Assembly: GCF_905404315.1 (NCBI RefSeq)
Contig: NC_066294.1
Span: 10,565,501-10,629,500 of the forward strand
Source of the DNA: Leptidea sinapis
Lineage: Eukaryota; Arthropoda; Insecta; Lepidoptera; Pieridae
Length of the DNA stretch: 64,000 nt
Direction: 5' to 3'
Shown: positions 52,201 to 57,095 of the stretch, one piece after another
Layout of the letters: each line of letters begins with the position of its first letter
Position numbering within the stretch: the first letter of the stretch is position 1
Notes under the pieces: model-generated
Database searches by the model: none
Told to the model about the DNA's origin: nothing
What the model saw: only the letters and a program-made list of their open reading frames with translations
Program-made: the position numbers and the translations under genes

Positions 52201-55200
52201 TATCGTAATCTTATAGCAAAAGCAAAGATTGTATTTTTTTAAATAATGTATAAAAAATACAGATAGAGTCTCTTGCCCCGTTTCTTCTCTTTTCGCCATT
52301 TATTCCGAATGTGGCAATAGTGCTTAAACATGAAAAATTCTTCCATAGAAACTAATTTTGAAATGATAAATTCATTTTTTATGTTTTATCAATATCTTTT
52401 GTTTTAATTCAACAAAAGGTATCTTTAAAAAAACTTGTATTGCACAAAAATTCGAGAGTTTTGATTAAATCAAATAAAATCTATTACATTTCTATACTTT
52501 ATCATATAATAACAGGAAGATTACTAACTAACAGAAGAACTTGTAATTATTCTTCTTTTAAAAGTAATTCTTTTCATTAAAAAAAAAACATTATTTCTCT
52601 ACGAAAAATAAATAACAATACGAAAAAATTAATATTTAATTATTAATTAGTTATTCATACAATTAATATAATATGAAAAAAATAATAATTAAAATAAACT
52701 TAATAATTATAGGATTCAGTTATTTAATAAAATTATAATAAATAATAAAATTATAAAAAAAATTGGCAGCTATAGAGACTGCCGATAAAAGTGAAAACTA
52801 GTAATAGTAGAACTATTACTAGTTTTCTATATTATTAGTATTAAATTTCGAAATTTCATAATGTGTAAAAATAATTAAATTATGAATTTCGAGTTATTTT
52901 CAAAAGTATTTAATAAAATATAAAAATAAAAGCACCATTTCAAAAATTGAACTTTTCACTGCATCCATTAAATTTCACTTATAAGATACAGACAGAACTA
53001 AAGTTGCACAATAAGTCAGCTGTACAGCTACAGATATACTGCTATAAGCATTTCGGTGACGTGAACTCACGAGATTTCAATCATCCAATTTTTTTTTTAG
53101 CTATATACATTTTTTTTATCATTTATTTATCGCGTGCGCCATTCATGAGCATATCCCTGACGCGATCCCATAAGGTTTTCACTTCAAAAAGAATAGTATA
53201 TAATAAGATCATCTTTTTTTCACTTAGAAAATAAAGTAATATGTATATATATATATACAATATGTAAACACGATAGAGTCCTAGACACGATCGTGTTAAC
53301 ATCAAAACTTTACGACACCCTTCAACACAAATCAGATATTTCCTGCACTTAATTGCTATTTCAAACTCGAGACAAATCGTAGCTATATTTAACTTGTTCG
53401 CTAAGTGGTGTCACAAATCTAAGATGGCACCGCGTGGCACTGTAACTTAGGGCTGGGGAATTCGACCCCATGGGAGAACTATTAATGCCTTGAACTTTAA
53501 CCGTAACCTAAATGTCTTATCTTTATAAATGTTGCCATGTGTAACGAATTGATTGTTTTATGAGTTTTTAGTTATCGTGTTTTCGACTACCGAAAGCTAT
53601 AAATAAAGCAATGTTGTTTTAAACGGCACCATAGATAATACGAACGCATAGATTTCAATATTTTTATAAGAAAATTTAAGAAGTAATGATGTATAGTTTT
53701 TTTTCAATAACTATTACTACATAGCATAAAATAAAGTCACTTCCATCTATCTGTCCCTATGTATACTAAGATCTTTAAAACTGCGCAATGGATTTTGATA
53801 ATACATAGAGTAATTTAAGAGGAAGAGTTATAATGTATATACAAGCATTATTTAGTAGGGGCATATTGTTAATTTCATAGGTTTCTAATGTGATGTCGTA
53901 AATAACACATTTTTTGCGCTTACATTGCAAACGCAGGCTGAACCCTACGAGATAAATCAAAATAATGTAAAACAGTATTGTACACCTTAAAAAGGTCTAC
54001 AAAAAAGTCCGGGGTGGTATATGTCTATCTCTTAGGGATAACATACAATAAATATTTTTTATCCTTTGCTGAACAAGAAATAATTGCTTATTTACGAAGC
54101 GATTTTAATCAATACAAAATTAATTCTTATGCAATTAAGAACCTTAAATACATTGTGCATTTAATATGAAATAATATGGCCATTTACAGCATGTAATTTT
54201 AATAGACATTTACGAAGATATTACAGATTTAAAATGCGGGGACATAGAGGTTGCGGCGGTACCGGCCGGGTCAGCATTAGAATGAGTATCATCAAGCTTA
54301 TAACGTATTAAAGTCTACGAAATGGAATGCTAATATTTGTATGTTATCGTCGTTTATTGTTGAGATATAAATAATGGTATCGCCCGTAAATACTTTATAT
54401 TATTAATTAGCTGACCCGACAGACGTTGTCATTTAAATAATAAACAAAATAATGTTTTTTTATGAATTTGTCAATAATAGAAAATATGTCTTATAATTGC
54501 TTTAGATTATGTCTCTCTCTCAAACTTATGACTTATCAGCCTACATAAAATAATCTGATAGATAGTTAACAACTGTTGTTAATCTGCCAACTATAGTTAG
54601 ATAAAATTAAGTTTATTTTTACCTCCCGAGAAAGTAATAAAGATATAAAAATTCTTATTAGTTATTCATTTTAAACTATTCTTTCAATTTGATTTCTGAC
54701 GACGGGGGACACATCAAAGGAAAAACTAAATTGTCGTTTTTATATAATTCTGAGGATTTTCATATTTATCCACCGCTTAAACCTGGACTTCCACAAATAA
54801 TTCAAGACCAAAATTAGCCAAATCGTCTAGCCGTTCTCGAGTTTTAGCAAGACTAACGAACAGCAAAAATTAAATCTATATATATATATATAGATTTAAT
54901 TTTTACTATCAACTTGTGACAGAACGAAGTCTGTCCGGGCAGCTAGTTTATTATAAACTATGAAAATGATTTCTGAAGACGTGTTTGTGCATTTTTACAA
55001 TAATTGTAATTCGGTATGGATACAATTTTTATCTGAAATAAATTAATTAAATTCTGTTTTTATAAAAATTCTATATCTATTTATACATTGTTCAAATTGT
55101 TTTCTTTTTATATTTTGCTTTTATTTAACTTATTAAATCATTGTACGTATTTGGTTTTTGAACATGACCAATATAAAACCATTTCACAATAAAAGGCAAA

Positions 55201-55691
55201 GGAATAAAGTTATGTAAAGCATAAGGAATTTATTTAGAATTCTTTTTCATGTCACTTCTTATACTACCACCGCTTCGAAAACAAATGGCACTCTGAGAGA
55301 AAAGAAGAGGCGCAAGAAACTCTGCCCACATTATTTTTGCTCTTTTTAATAAAATATATAATATTGTACTGTCATTGCTATTGCTTTAAAATAATCATAA
55401 TCTAGTCCCAGGCTGTCCGATAACATAGGTATTCAGGTGAGTAGTAGGATTTACGACAGAGCAATTCTTAATAAAAAAAAAATGTTTATAGTAAGCCTGA
55501 ACAGTGGCTGGGACTTTATTGTTAAAGGGTATACATTCACCCTTAAAGCTATTATTATGTATCTTATAAGAATAAAGCTTAAAGAAATAATAGAATGGAT
55601 TTTAAGATAAAAATAAATGTGTTTTATTAAGGAGATTGTACTCACCACAACAAAAGACGCCAAAAAGTGAAGTCACCGTTAAGATATGCAT
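27713..55691 (-). CDS. robo: Roundabout (Robo2/3-type) axon guidance receptor, 10 coding exons
   Basis: Robo proteins are cell-surface receptors for Slit and steer axons and migrating cells. Joining ten minus-strand segments (55646-55691, 35927-36256, 33861-34014, 31956-32086, 31567-31839, 30173-31486, 29760-30093, 29499-29671, 28373-28719, 27713-28291) gives 3,681 nt, an open frame of 1,226 residues; every junction has GT/AG and matching phase. Order: signal peptide, five Ig domains (about 30-500) each with a cysteine pair, three FN3 domains (about 510-855), a membrane helix near 880-901, and a tail with EYAEV (about 992-996, CC0-like) and AAYASV (about 1016-1021, CC1-like). No poly-proline CC2 motif is present, as in Drosophila Robo2 and Robo3. 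The Ig1-Ig2 boundary AVLREDFRLEP matches the Robo family closely. Family assignment is sure; the exact paralogue and the first exon are less so. Confidence 0.93.
28373..28719 (-). CDS. robo: robo exon: cytoplasmic tail with CC0 and CC1 motifs
   Basis: 347 nt, acceptor CGTTTTAG above 28719, donor GTATGT at 28372-28367, phase 0 at its end. Serine- and threonine-rich tail with PLPEYAEVTA, matching the CC0 YAEV tyrosine motif, and SPAAYASVTLV, matching the CC1 PTPYATT-type motif. Also KTESLLWMENQPG, like the ESLWIDHHRGW block of Drosophila Robo. Both tyrosines are candidate Abl-type phosphorylation sites by family analogy. Confidence 0.9.
28720..29498. other. robo intron between membrane and CC0/CC1 exons
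   Basis: 779-base intron with GTGAGT donor and TTTTAG acceptor on the minus strand. A GC-richer segment at 28900-29050 is of unknown nature; no repeat assigned. Confidence 0.5.
29499..29671 (-). CDS. robo: robo exon: juxtamembrane and transmembrane helix
   Basis: 173 nt, acceptor TTTTTTGCAG above 29671, donor GTGAGT at 29498-29493. After YPNNGEVSIVAGDFVLES comes the hydrophobic run WFYFLIGAIVLFKVIMIAGI, followed by the basic stop-transfer RRHNIFSKK. This places the tail in the cytoplasm. Confidence 0.92.
29760..30093 (-). CDS. robo: robo exon: FN3 domain 3
   Basis: 334 nt, acceptor TTTGTAG above 30093, donor GTTTGT at 29759-29754 (weaker than the others). Reads VPDGPPTNIEMFIV, VHLKWQPPDQNLQNGVITGY and LTSGVSYSVQIAAETIVGLGP, a complete FN3 fold next to the membrane. 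Phase 2 at its end fits the next exon. Confidence 0.92.
30173..31486 (-). CDS. robo: robo exon: Ig4, Ig5, FN3-1 and FN3-2
   Basis: The longest exon, 1,314 nt, acceptor TTTTAG above 31486, donor GTAAGT at 30172-30167. It begins DPPSITLKPTSHIVESG and encodes Ig4 (cysteines in TFTCTASG and IVCSAVNF), Ig5 (after DDRPPPIITNGPSNQTLP; FPCSAMG and YTCVASSP), FN3-1 (GPPTKPVIYN, TITWNQNN) and FN3-2 (VELIEATPIDSNTIKLMW). The segment KYTKYEFFLVPFYKKFEGKP matches the family's well-conserved FN3-2 end. Several N-glycosylation sequons are present. Confidence 0.95.
31567..31839 (-). CDS. robo: robo exon: Ig domain 3
   Basis: 273 nt, acceptor TTTTTTTACAG above 31839, donor GTATGC at 31566-31561. Begins IKPYLIAGPEDIIAQ and carries the Ig pair in VTFQCRVGGDP and YTCEAENTVG, ending SGYLTVY. 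It aligns by eye with the VKPYF...KDQ segment of insect Robo Ig3. Confidence 0.93.
31956..32086 (-). CDS. robo: robo exon: second half of Ig domain 2
   Basis: 131 nt, acceptor TTTTAG above 32086, donor GTAAGT at 31955-31950. Reads IHLVDGGSLVIQDARQTD then AGRYQCIARNAAGTRESA, completing Ig2 with the second cysteine. Only this frame keeps phase with both neighbours; a longer open frame here in another frame is a shadow. Confidence 0.92.
32489..32672 (-). repeat. Diverged family B repeat in a robo intron
   Basis: GAGCAGGGCCTGCATTGACA, ACAATGCAGTGCCACTCAGG and AAGATTTTTAGTCTCATTAG match the reversed family B body; the CCAGTGGG end is lost. Confidence 0.6.
32673..33140. other. robo intron, nothing recognised
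   Basis: Remainder of the intron interrupting Ig2 before the LINE fragment; no further exon or repeat seen. Confidence 0.45.
33143..33702 (-). mobile_element. Family A LINE 3' fragment in a robo intron
   Basis: Minus strand carries the tail (reverse of CAAATATTTTTATTCAAAAT), 3' UTR and the C-terminal ORF region (VHRHISDFARNCHNHNVSTR) with stops and frameshifts. Opposes nothing in the gene: it lies in the same orientation as robo within the intron that splits Ig2. Confidence 0.82.
33861..34014 (-). CDS. robo: robo exon: first half of Ig domain 2
   Basis: 154 nt between a TTTTAG acceptor (just above 34014) and a GTAATT donor at 33860-33855. Reads VLREDFRLEP, then GETVILEC and TVYWKKNG, ending at ...HFDGDS plus two bases of an Arg codon. 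It supplies the first cysteine and the tryptophan of Ig2; the second cysteine is in the next exon. Confidence 0.93.
34243..34452. mobile_element. 210-bp PIF/Harbinger-type MITE in a robo intron
   Basis: Ends GGCCCGGTATCAACCAGAGC and, reversed, GGCCCGGTATCCACCAAAGT, continuing GGAGAGGA in both. Flanked by TTA at 34240-34242 and 34453-34455, the three-base TWA duplication of PIF/Harbinger elements. Interior GC-rich, with CTCCTCTC runs and no ORF. Lies in the intron between Ig1 and Ig2 exons. Confidence 0.85.
34510..34612 (+). repeat. Diverged family B fragment
   Basis: GAGTGCAATAGTGGTGTCGC and TATTGGGCAGGGTGTATCAC recall the 3' half of family B, poorly preserved, in the Ig1-Ig2 intron. Confidence 0.45.
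35236..35560 (-). repeat. Composite repeat with tRNA-like head (family I)
   Basis: Minus strand has TTGGCTCAGTTGGGAGAGAA (A-box-like) and GTCGTGGGTTCAGGG (B-box-like). Beyond it lie ATCTACAGGATCTACTTTAC-type sequence and AATCCTAGAAGTGAGGGTTA at the far end. Same family as 37905, 50240 and 63262. Not a tRNA gene: the pairing arms are degenerate. Confidence 0.6.
35927..36256 (-). CDS. robo: robo exon: Ig domain 1
   Basis: 330 nt, acceptor CAG at 36259-36257 after a T-rich tract, donor GTAAGT at 35926-35921, phase 1 at both ends. It encodes the linker AVTGGMSDDYM and Ig1, starting PYIIEQPLDVTV, with the cysteines in ATLNC and VYWCEA and the conserved tryptophan in IRWYKGG. In this family Ig1 is the main Slit-binding domain. 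An in-frame ATG lies at 36239, but a receptor started there would lack a leader, so it is not taken as the start. Confidence 0.93.
36352..36604 (+). repeat. tRNA-derived SINE (family F)
   Basis: GTAGTTAGTGACCCTGC and CCTGGTTCGAATCCCGGTAG (B-box), then the family body to TTTGGGGCAAGATAATTTG. It sits about 100 bases upstream of the robo Ig1 acceptor, on the opposite strand to robo. Confidence 0.8.
36605..37255. other. No recognisable feature
   Basis: AT-rich intronic spacer without a supported element. Confidence 0.45.
37256..37557 (+). repeat. Family B interspersed repeat
   Basis: Complete copy from ACCAGTGGGAGGTTCC to CTCGTCCCTTATTCTCATAA, with an internal loss of the GCGCCGTAGCTAGTG segment near 37375. 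Confidence 0.8.
37905..38232 (+). repeat. Composite repeat with tRNA-like head (family I)
   Basis: From GTTATGTTTTTCAAGTGACA through ACAGAATCTACTTTACAGTT to GGTCGTGGGTTCGAGTCCCG (B-box) and a TTTATTTGTGT end. A second, reversed tRNA-like piece (CAGAGCTCTCCCAACC) lies upstream within it, so the copy is a fold-back composite. Confidence 0.6.
38233..38930. other. No recognisable feature
   Basis: Intronic spacer; no supported gene, RNA or repeat. Confidence 0.45.
38955..39030 (-). repeat. Family E repeat fragment
   Basis: CACATTATCATGCAACACCG, GAGGAATCACGTGAGAGTTG; matches the pieces at 49530 and 61205. Confidence 0.55.
39061..39367 (+). repeat. Family B interspersed repeat
   Basis: TCAGTGGCTCCTTTGCACAG to TTATTTTCATAAAAAAAC, palindromic block well preserved at about 39245-39295. 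Confidence 0.82.
39372..39575 (-). mobile_element. LINE C-terminal fragment (family D)
   Basis: Minus frame reads VVSLNVFQRIYHEECFEELF, DVIPTAKFQLRVTRHKLGCH and VRFKKKFLPRTTKLYN, the end of a reverse-transcriptase ORF. It directly abuts the family B repeat on one side and a Harbinger element on the other. Confidence 0.75.
39596..40201 (+). mobile_element. Deleted PIF/Harbinger transposon, 606 bp
   Basis: Terminal inverted repeats GGCCTATCGCAGACGACAGA and, reversed, GGCATACCGCAGATGACACA, continuing CTAT..GTG, flanked by TAA on both sides (39593-39595 and 40202-40204), the TWA duplication of PIF/Harbinger. It encloses an ORF with the start of a MADF domain, the DNA-binding accessory protein these transposons encode. 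The DDE transposase gene is absent, so it is an internal deletion derivative. Confidence 0.87.
39838..40077 (+). pseudogene. MADF-domain protein remnant of a Harbinger transposon
   Basis: From the ATG at 39838 (MTLDNDVSTLIQAIENRP) the frame continues ALYEISLAEYHDRNLKIKLW then DEVCKFI. This is the N-terminal half of a MADF domain: (L)I..(V/I)E.RP.LY, the Y.DR....K.W.E(V/I) block. After about residue 45 similarity stops (LIISFFISQ...), where the family would continue for 40 more residues, so the domain is cut by the internal deletion or by an unrecognised intron. In PIF/Harbinger elements a MADF/Myb-like partner helps bring the transposase to DNA. Not a host gene. Confidence 0.72.
40205..40675. 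other. No recognisable feature
   Basis: AT-rich intronic spacer. Confidence 0.45.
40679..40885 (-). repeat. Family J repeat with tRNA-like B-box
   Basis: Reverse of the copy at 21564: on the minus strand GGGTTCAAGCCCGTACAGCC (B-box-like), GACGTTTGCGACATTCG and the AGGCGCGTTATGAAAAAAT end. Confidence 0.55.
41501..41576 (-). repeat. Family B end fragment
   Basis: CACGGCAGAAATAGGCGCCG to GATCCTCCCCCTGGT: only the CCAGTGGG-side quarter is present. Confidence 0.7.
41787..42090 (+). repeat. Family B interspersed repeat
   Basis: GGCTTCATTGCACAGGATGC to CATATCTTTATAAAAAAAA; near full length. Confidence 0.8.
42585..43388 (+). mobile_element. Family A LINE 3' end, split by a SINE-like insert
   Basis: Left part GGGCGATGTATATGCTTTAA and ATGATCCCAGAAAATGTGC to about 42654; right part from about 43125 (TTTGTGTGTTCAAGG, GACTGGGAATGGAGTGATCA) through the 3' UTR to TTGAATAAAAGTATTTGAAT. 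Confidence 0.8.
42655..43122. mobile_element. SINE-like insert with inverted 13-bp ends
   Basis: Bounded by GCTATTGCATAGC on the left and its exact reverse complement GCTATGCAATAGC on the right, inside T-rich tracts. Within is GGACCCAGGTTCGACCCTGG (B-box-like) and long AT-rich sequence. It interrupts the family A ORF end, so it is a discrete insertion; its class is uncertain (SINE pair, MITE or composite). Confidence 0.55.
43390..44698. other. Spacer with a half-MITE
   Basis: At 43826-43905 the sequence CACATTTAAATAAAACATTT and AACGCGTGTAATTGTAACTG repeats the left arm of the 2931-3195 element. The open frame at 44412-44717 has no recognisable domain. Confidence 0.5.
44700..45040 (-). repeat. 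Helitron-like repeat
   Basis: Minus strand begins TCCCTACTAATATTATAAAA and continues GTTTGTTTGTTACGCTTTCA, a start seen in many lepidopteran Helitron-like or MITE families. The other end is not resolved. Confidence 0.4.
45367..45580. mobile_element. 214-bp hAT-type MITE with 8-bp target duplication
   Basis: Ends CATAGTTTCTCAACC and, reversed, CATAGGTTCTCAACG, close to the CAGxGGTTCTCAAC termini of hAT non-autonomous elements. Flanked by ATCTAGAC on both sides (45359-45366 and 45581-45588). Interior carries ACCGCCCACTTTGAGAA and CCACAAGGGGGCGTTATCGC. No ORF. Confidence 0.87.
45645..46940 (+). mobile_element. Decayed family A LINE with RT domain remnants
   Basis: In shifting frames: NNYRPVPVLPTLSKY (RT motif 2a), then GIFCDLSMAFDCVQHSTLV (first catalytic Asp), PQGSILGPFLFLIYI, and the C-terminal third including SKLQWSPYIEGLA, FHSIMSYGILLWGNAADIN and KSFVGRCICIYNK. 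Multiple frameshifts and stops. It reaches further 5' than the 6038 copy; the tail is missing. Confidence 0.82.
47409..47640 (+). pseudogene. Possible small secreted-protein exon or relic
   Basis: ATG at 47409 opens MKFTRVAVAVFLSLTFVFVH, a good secretion signal, but that frame stops at 47487. A shift of two bases near 47470 would continue SGAWADEITYLLGNGYARLY, which reads like a cleavage site and mature start. A GTAAGT donor-like site lies at 47635. I recognise no family. It may be a dead gene copy, a fragment or chance. Confidence 0.2.
47690..47775 (-). mobile_element. Family A LINE tail
   Basis: Reverse of the 3' end: TTCAAATTCAAATTCAAATA then TTTTTATTCAAAATAGGATT. Confidence 0.75.
47866..47946 (-). 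repeat. Family B end fragment
   Basis: AATAGACGCCGTTGTGGTAC to GGTGCCTCCCACTGGT. Confidence 0.72.
47958..48473 (+). mobile_element. Non-autonomous Helitron
   Basis: Ends GCGGGCCGCTAG then T, preceded by a hairpin-capable CCCGTGCGAAGCCGGAGCGGG-like block (stem CCCG/CGGG). The body has GTTTCCAATGTGATGTCGTA and CGCAGGCTGAACCCTA, shared with 53745-54280. The 5' boundary is approximate. No helicase ORF. Confidence 0.68.
48805..49109 (+). repeat. Family B interspersed repeat
   Basis: ACAGTGGGATGCTCCTTTGC to CTTATTTTCATAAAAAAAA; palindromic block at about 48993-49038. Confidence 0.82.
49118..49362 (+). mobile_element. RTE-clade LINE 3' ORF fragment
   Basis: Reads RMIAKLNWQWARHIVRRTDG then a shift, VNGNHLSEDAVLVGSPTTRW, TDDLVKIAEIRWMRAAQDRS, SWISLGEAFVQQ: the conserved C-terminus of lepidopteran RTE ORFs. 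Inserted right after a family B A-rich tail; 5'-truncated. Confidence 0.82.
49530..49635 (+). repeat. Family E repeat fragment
   Basis: GGGCCGGCATCGCTCCTGTT, GGTATTGCAAGAGAATGTAG and TTTTTCATTAAAAAAAC tail. Confidence 0.6.
50240..50622 (-). repeat. Composite repeat with tRNA-like head and fold-back end (family I)
   Basis: Minus strand head has TTGGTTGGAGCACCG (A-box-like) and GTCGTCGGTTCGAGTCC (B-box). At the other end, 50492-50530 and 50578-50620 are inverted copies (TTAAAGTGATAACAGTCACT against AGTGAGGGTTATCACTTTAA), forming a long hairpin. Confidence 0.6.
50625..52155. other. No recognisable feature
   Basis: About 1.5 kb of AT-rich intronic DNA with no supported exon, RNA or repeat. Confidence 0.5.
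52160..52400 (+). mobile_element. Diverged 3' end of the 57-kb-type LINE
   Basis: GATCAGACAGCCTGTGACCA, TCTTATAGCAA and TCTTGCCCCGTTTCTTCTCT match the 3' UTR after the LINE ORF end at 59641, with heavy substitution. Confidence 0.6.
52793..52827. repeat. Perfect 16-bp inverted repeat with 3-base loop
   Basis: GAAAACTAGTAATAGT, AGA, then the exact reverse complement. A smaller hairpin (GGCAG...CTGCC) lies just upstream at about 52765-52783. The surroundings (52550-52940) are extremely AT-rich. Confidence 0.7.
53745..54280 (+). mobile_element. Non-autonomous Helitron, older copy
   Basis: Same body as 47958-48473: GTCCCTATGTATACTAAGAT, TTCTAATGTGATGTCGTAAA, CGCAGGCTGAACCCTACGAG. The 3' end (CCGGCCGGGTCAGC) is degraded and lacks a clean CTAG. 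Confidence 0.6.
54407..54894 (-). mobile_element. Non-autonomous Helitron, 488 bp
   Basis: On the minus strand starts A|TC at 54894 and ends GTCGGGTCAG-CTAA|T at 54407, the expected Helitron ends and AT target. The body (CTCGAGAACGGCTAGACGAT, TTTGTGGAAGTCCAGGTTTA) matches 23877-24299. Confidence 0.75.
54865..54904. repeat. 40-bp perfect palindrome
   Basis: AAAAATTAAATC, (TA)8, GATTTAATTTTT: self-complementary along its whole length. It covers the 5' end of the Helitron at 54407-54894 and leads into a second Helitron-like 3' end (GTCCGGGCAGCTAG) at 54946 on the plus strand. Confidence 0.75.
55222..55580 (-). mobile_element. 5'-truncated LINE of the 57-kb family
   Basis: Minus strand TTTAAGGGTGAATGTATACC, AAAGTCCCAGCCACTGTTCA, CTCTGTCGTAAATCCTACTA and GACAGCCTGGGACTAGATTA, then the 3' UTR. 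This matches 59470-59830. It ends within about 65 bases of the robo signal-peptide exon donor. Confidence 0.82.
55646..55691 (-). CDS. robo: robo coding exon 1: signal peptide
   Basis: ATG at 55691 starts MHILTVTSLFGVFCC, a short hydrophobic secretion signal, and the exon ends with one base of a Gly codon before a GTGAGT donor (55645-55640). This phase 1 end fits the Ig1 exon, which begins with two leftover bases. The ATG was chosen because it directly begins the hydrophobic run. The link across a 19.4 kb intron is inferred from phase, order and content; a different leader exon nearer Ig1 was not seen but cannot be excluded without transcripts. Confidence 0.62.
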
Positions 55692-55766
55692 AATGGCTTT
55701 ACTGCCATTCACTTGCGATTCTGAAGCACAGTAAATTGACTATCATGTTTCCTGGTTTCCTCACAT
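55692..55766 (-). promoter_or_regulatory. robo 5' UTR part of the first coding exon, with a uORF
   Basis: An acceptor (TTTTGTTACAG) precedes 55766, so this exon seems to start inside the 5' UTR and at least one more upstream noncoding exon is expected above it. The leader contains ATG-TGA right at the acceptor and a 15-codon upstream ORF at 55746-55699 that ends 7 bases before the robo ATG. Such uORFs usually lower translation of the main frame. The acceptor call is by eye. Confidence 0.45.
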
Positions 55767-55970
55767 CTGTAACAAAAATAAATGTTAATGAAGTATTGCT
55801 TGGTAGTTGATAGAAATACATTTCAGGAGCATTTGATATTTTTTTTGTACAAATAATAGTGCGTCTGGGTAAAATGATTGAGTCACAATTTTCTAATACC
55901 ATACCTCTAGTATGATATGAAGTGATATTGTGAAATTGGATTTTGTCCTCAACTTTTTTCTTTCATTCAT

Positions 55971-56300
55971 CAGCAGCCGAAAGACGTCCACTGCTGGACG
56001 AATGACTCCCCCAAAGATTTTCACGACGATCGGTCCTACGCTCCCCTCATCCAACGTATTCCGGCGATCTTGACCAGATCGTCGGTCCATCTTGTGGGAG
56101 GCCTAACACCGTGTCTTCCGGTACGTGGTCGGCATTCTAGGACTTTACTGCATTATTGCTATCTGTCCGTCGAACTATGTGCCCTGCCCACTGCCACTTC
56201 AGTTTTGCATTCATTTGGATTATATCGGTGACATTGGTTCTCCTACGGATCTCCTCACTTCTAATTCGATCTCGCAGGGAAACTCCAAGCATAGCATAGC
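55971..56300 (-). mobile_element. RTE-clade LINE 3' end
   Basis: Reverse-oriented: GCAGCCGAAAGACGTCCACT, CCTCATCCAACGTATTCCGG and GTGCCCTGCCCACTGCCACT, the same 3' region as 19858-20200. Confidence 0.8.
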
Positions 56301-56727
56301 CTAGTCCTCAATTTAATAAGTATTTATTTCTTTTTGTGGAACAGTAAATAATTTTCATCCTTTTAGAACATGAATTATCTGCTAGACCTGTCCTATTCGG
56401 TTCACTTATGCCAGAAATTTTGTGGGAGAAACAGACAGTCCGAAACTTTAATAATTGGTACAAGTATTGGAACAAAAATGTAGCTCGTCGAAGTTGTTGA
56501 TTAATAAAATGCAGTCGAGCTTCTTCAATTTTCAATGAACAATTTTTTGCGTTACATTTCAATTCAAAATGACGGAAGAGTGTTAAAGAATTTACCAGGA
56601 CTTCGGAAAAGAGCTTGACTGAGAAGAAATGGCAAAGTGGACCATGAATTAGTTTTGTTGATGGTATGGTGTAGATCATTTACGGTCACATAACAGACCA
56701 CTAACCTATACCATAGCACTGGCCACG

Positions 56728-57090
56728 ATGTTTCATATGTTTGACAAGAAATTTGCCTATTTGAAGCGCCACTCGCGAGAGTCCAGAGAACTAATTTCGA
56801 CGTATAATACAAATACTTATTTAATTGACACAAATAAATTCATTAATTATAAAATGAAAATAACCAATGGTAACCTATACCTACCATTTAGAGTTAAGCG
56901 ACAGCTGGCTACTTTAGTAGCTTATAGTCTTAGTCAACAAACTACTTCCTCTGTAGTATTATTTAATAAACATGCCTCTATTGGGCAAAATTGTAAAATA
57001 ATCGACATACAAGCCCCTATTGGGGAATGTATTAGTACTAATGTACAAAAATATAACAATGAAGATTTTTCTTCAATTAATTTAAATTAA
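56728..57090 (+). pseudogene. Possible 3' part of the LINE ORF1
   Basis: A 120-codon open frame ending 6 bases before the ATG of the reverse-transcriptase ORF at 57096. Such spacing is usual for ORF1/ORF2 of non-LTR elements, but the residues show no zinc-knuckle, PHD or esterase signature. Upstream sequence 56310-56727 is also unassigned and open on the minus strand. Confidence 0.3.
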
Positions 57091-57095
57091 GTTAT

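Larger units (their letters stand above)
36257..55645 (-). other. robo first coding intron, about 19.4 kb
   Basis: Inferred intron between the signal-peptide exon and the Ig1 exon, with GTGAGT donor and AAACAG acceptor. It holds at least two dozen repeats listed separately and no other supported host exon except the weak candidate at 47409. Long first introns are usual in insect guidance-receptor genes and often carry enhancers. Confidence 0.55.

Noticed and set aside
56308..56679. 123-codon minus-strand frame next to the LINE
   Set aside because: No recognisable motif, and it overlaps other open frames. It might be an inverted 5' piece of the LINE, but nothing readable supports that.
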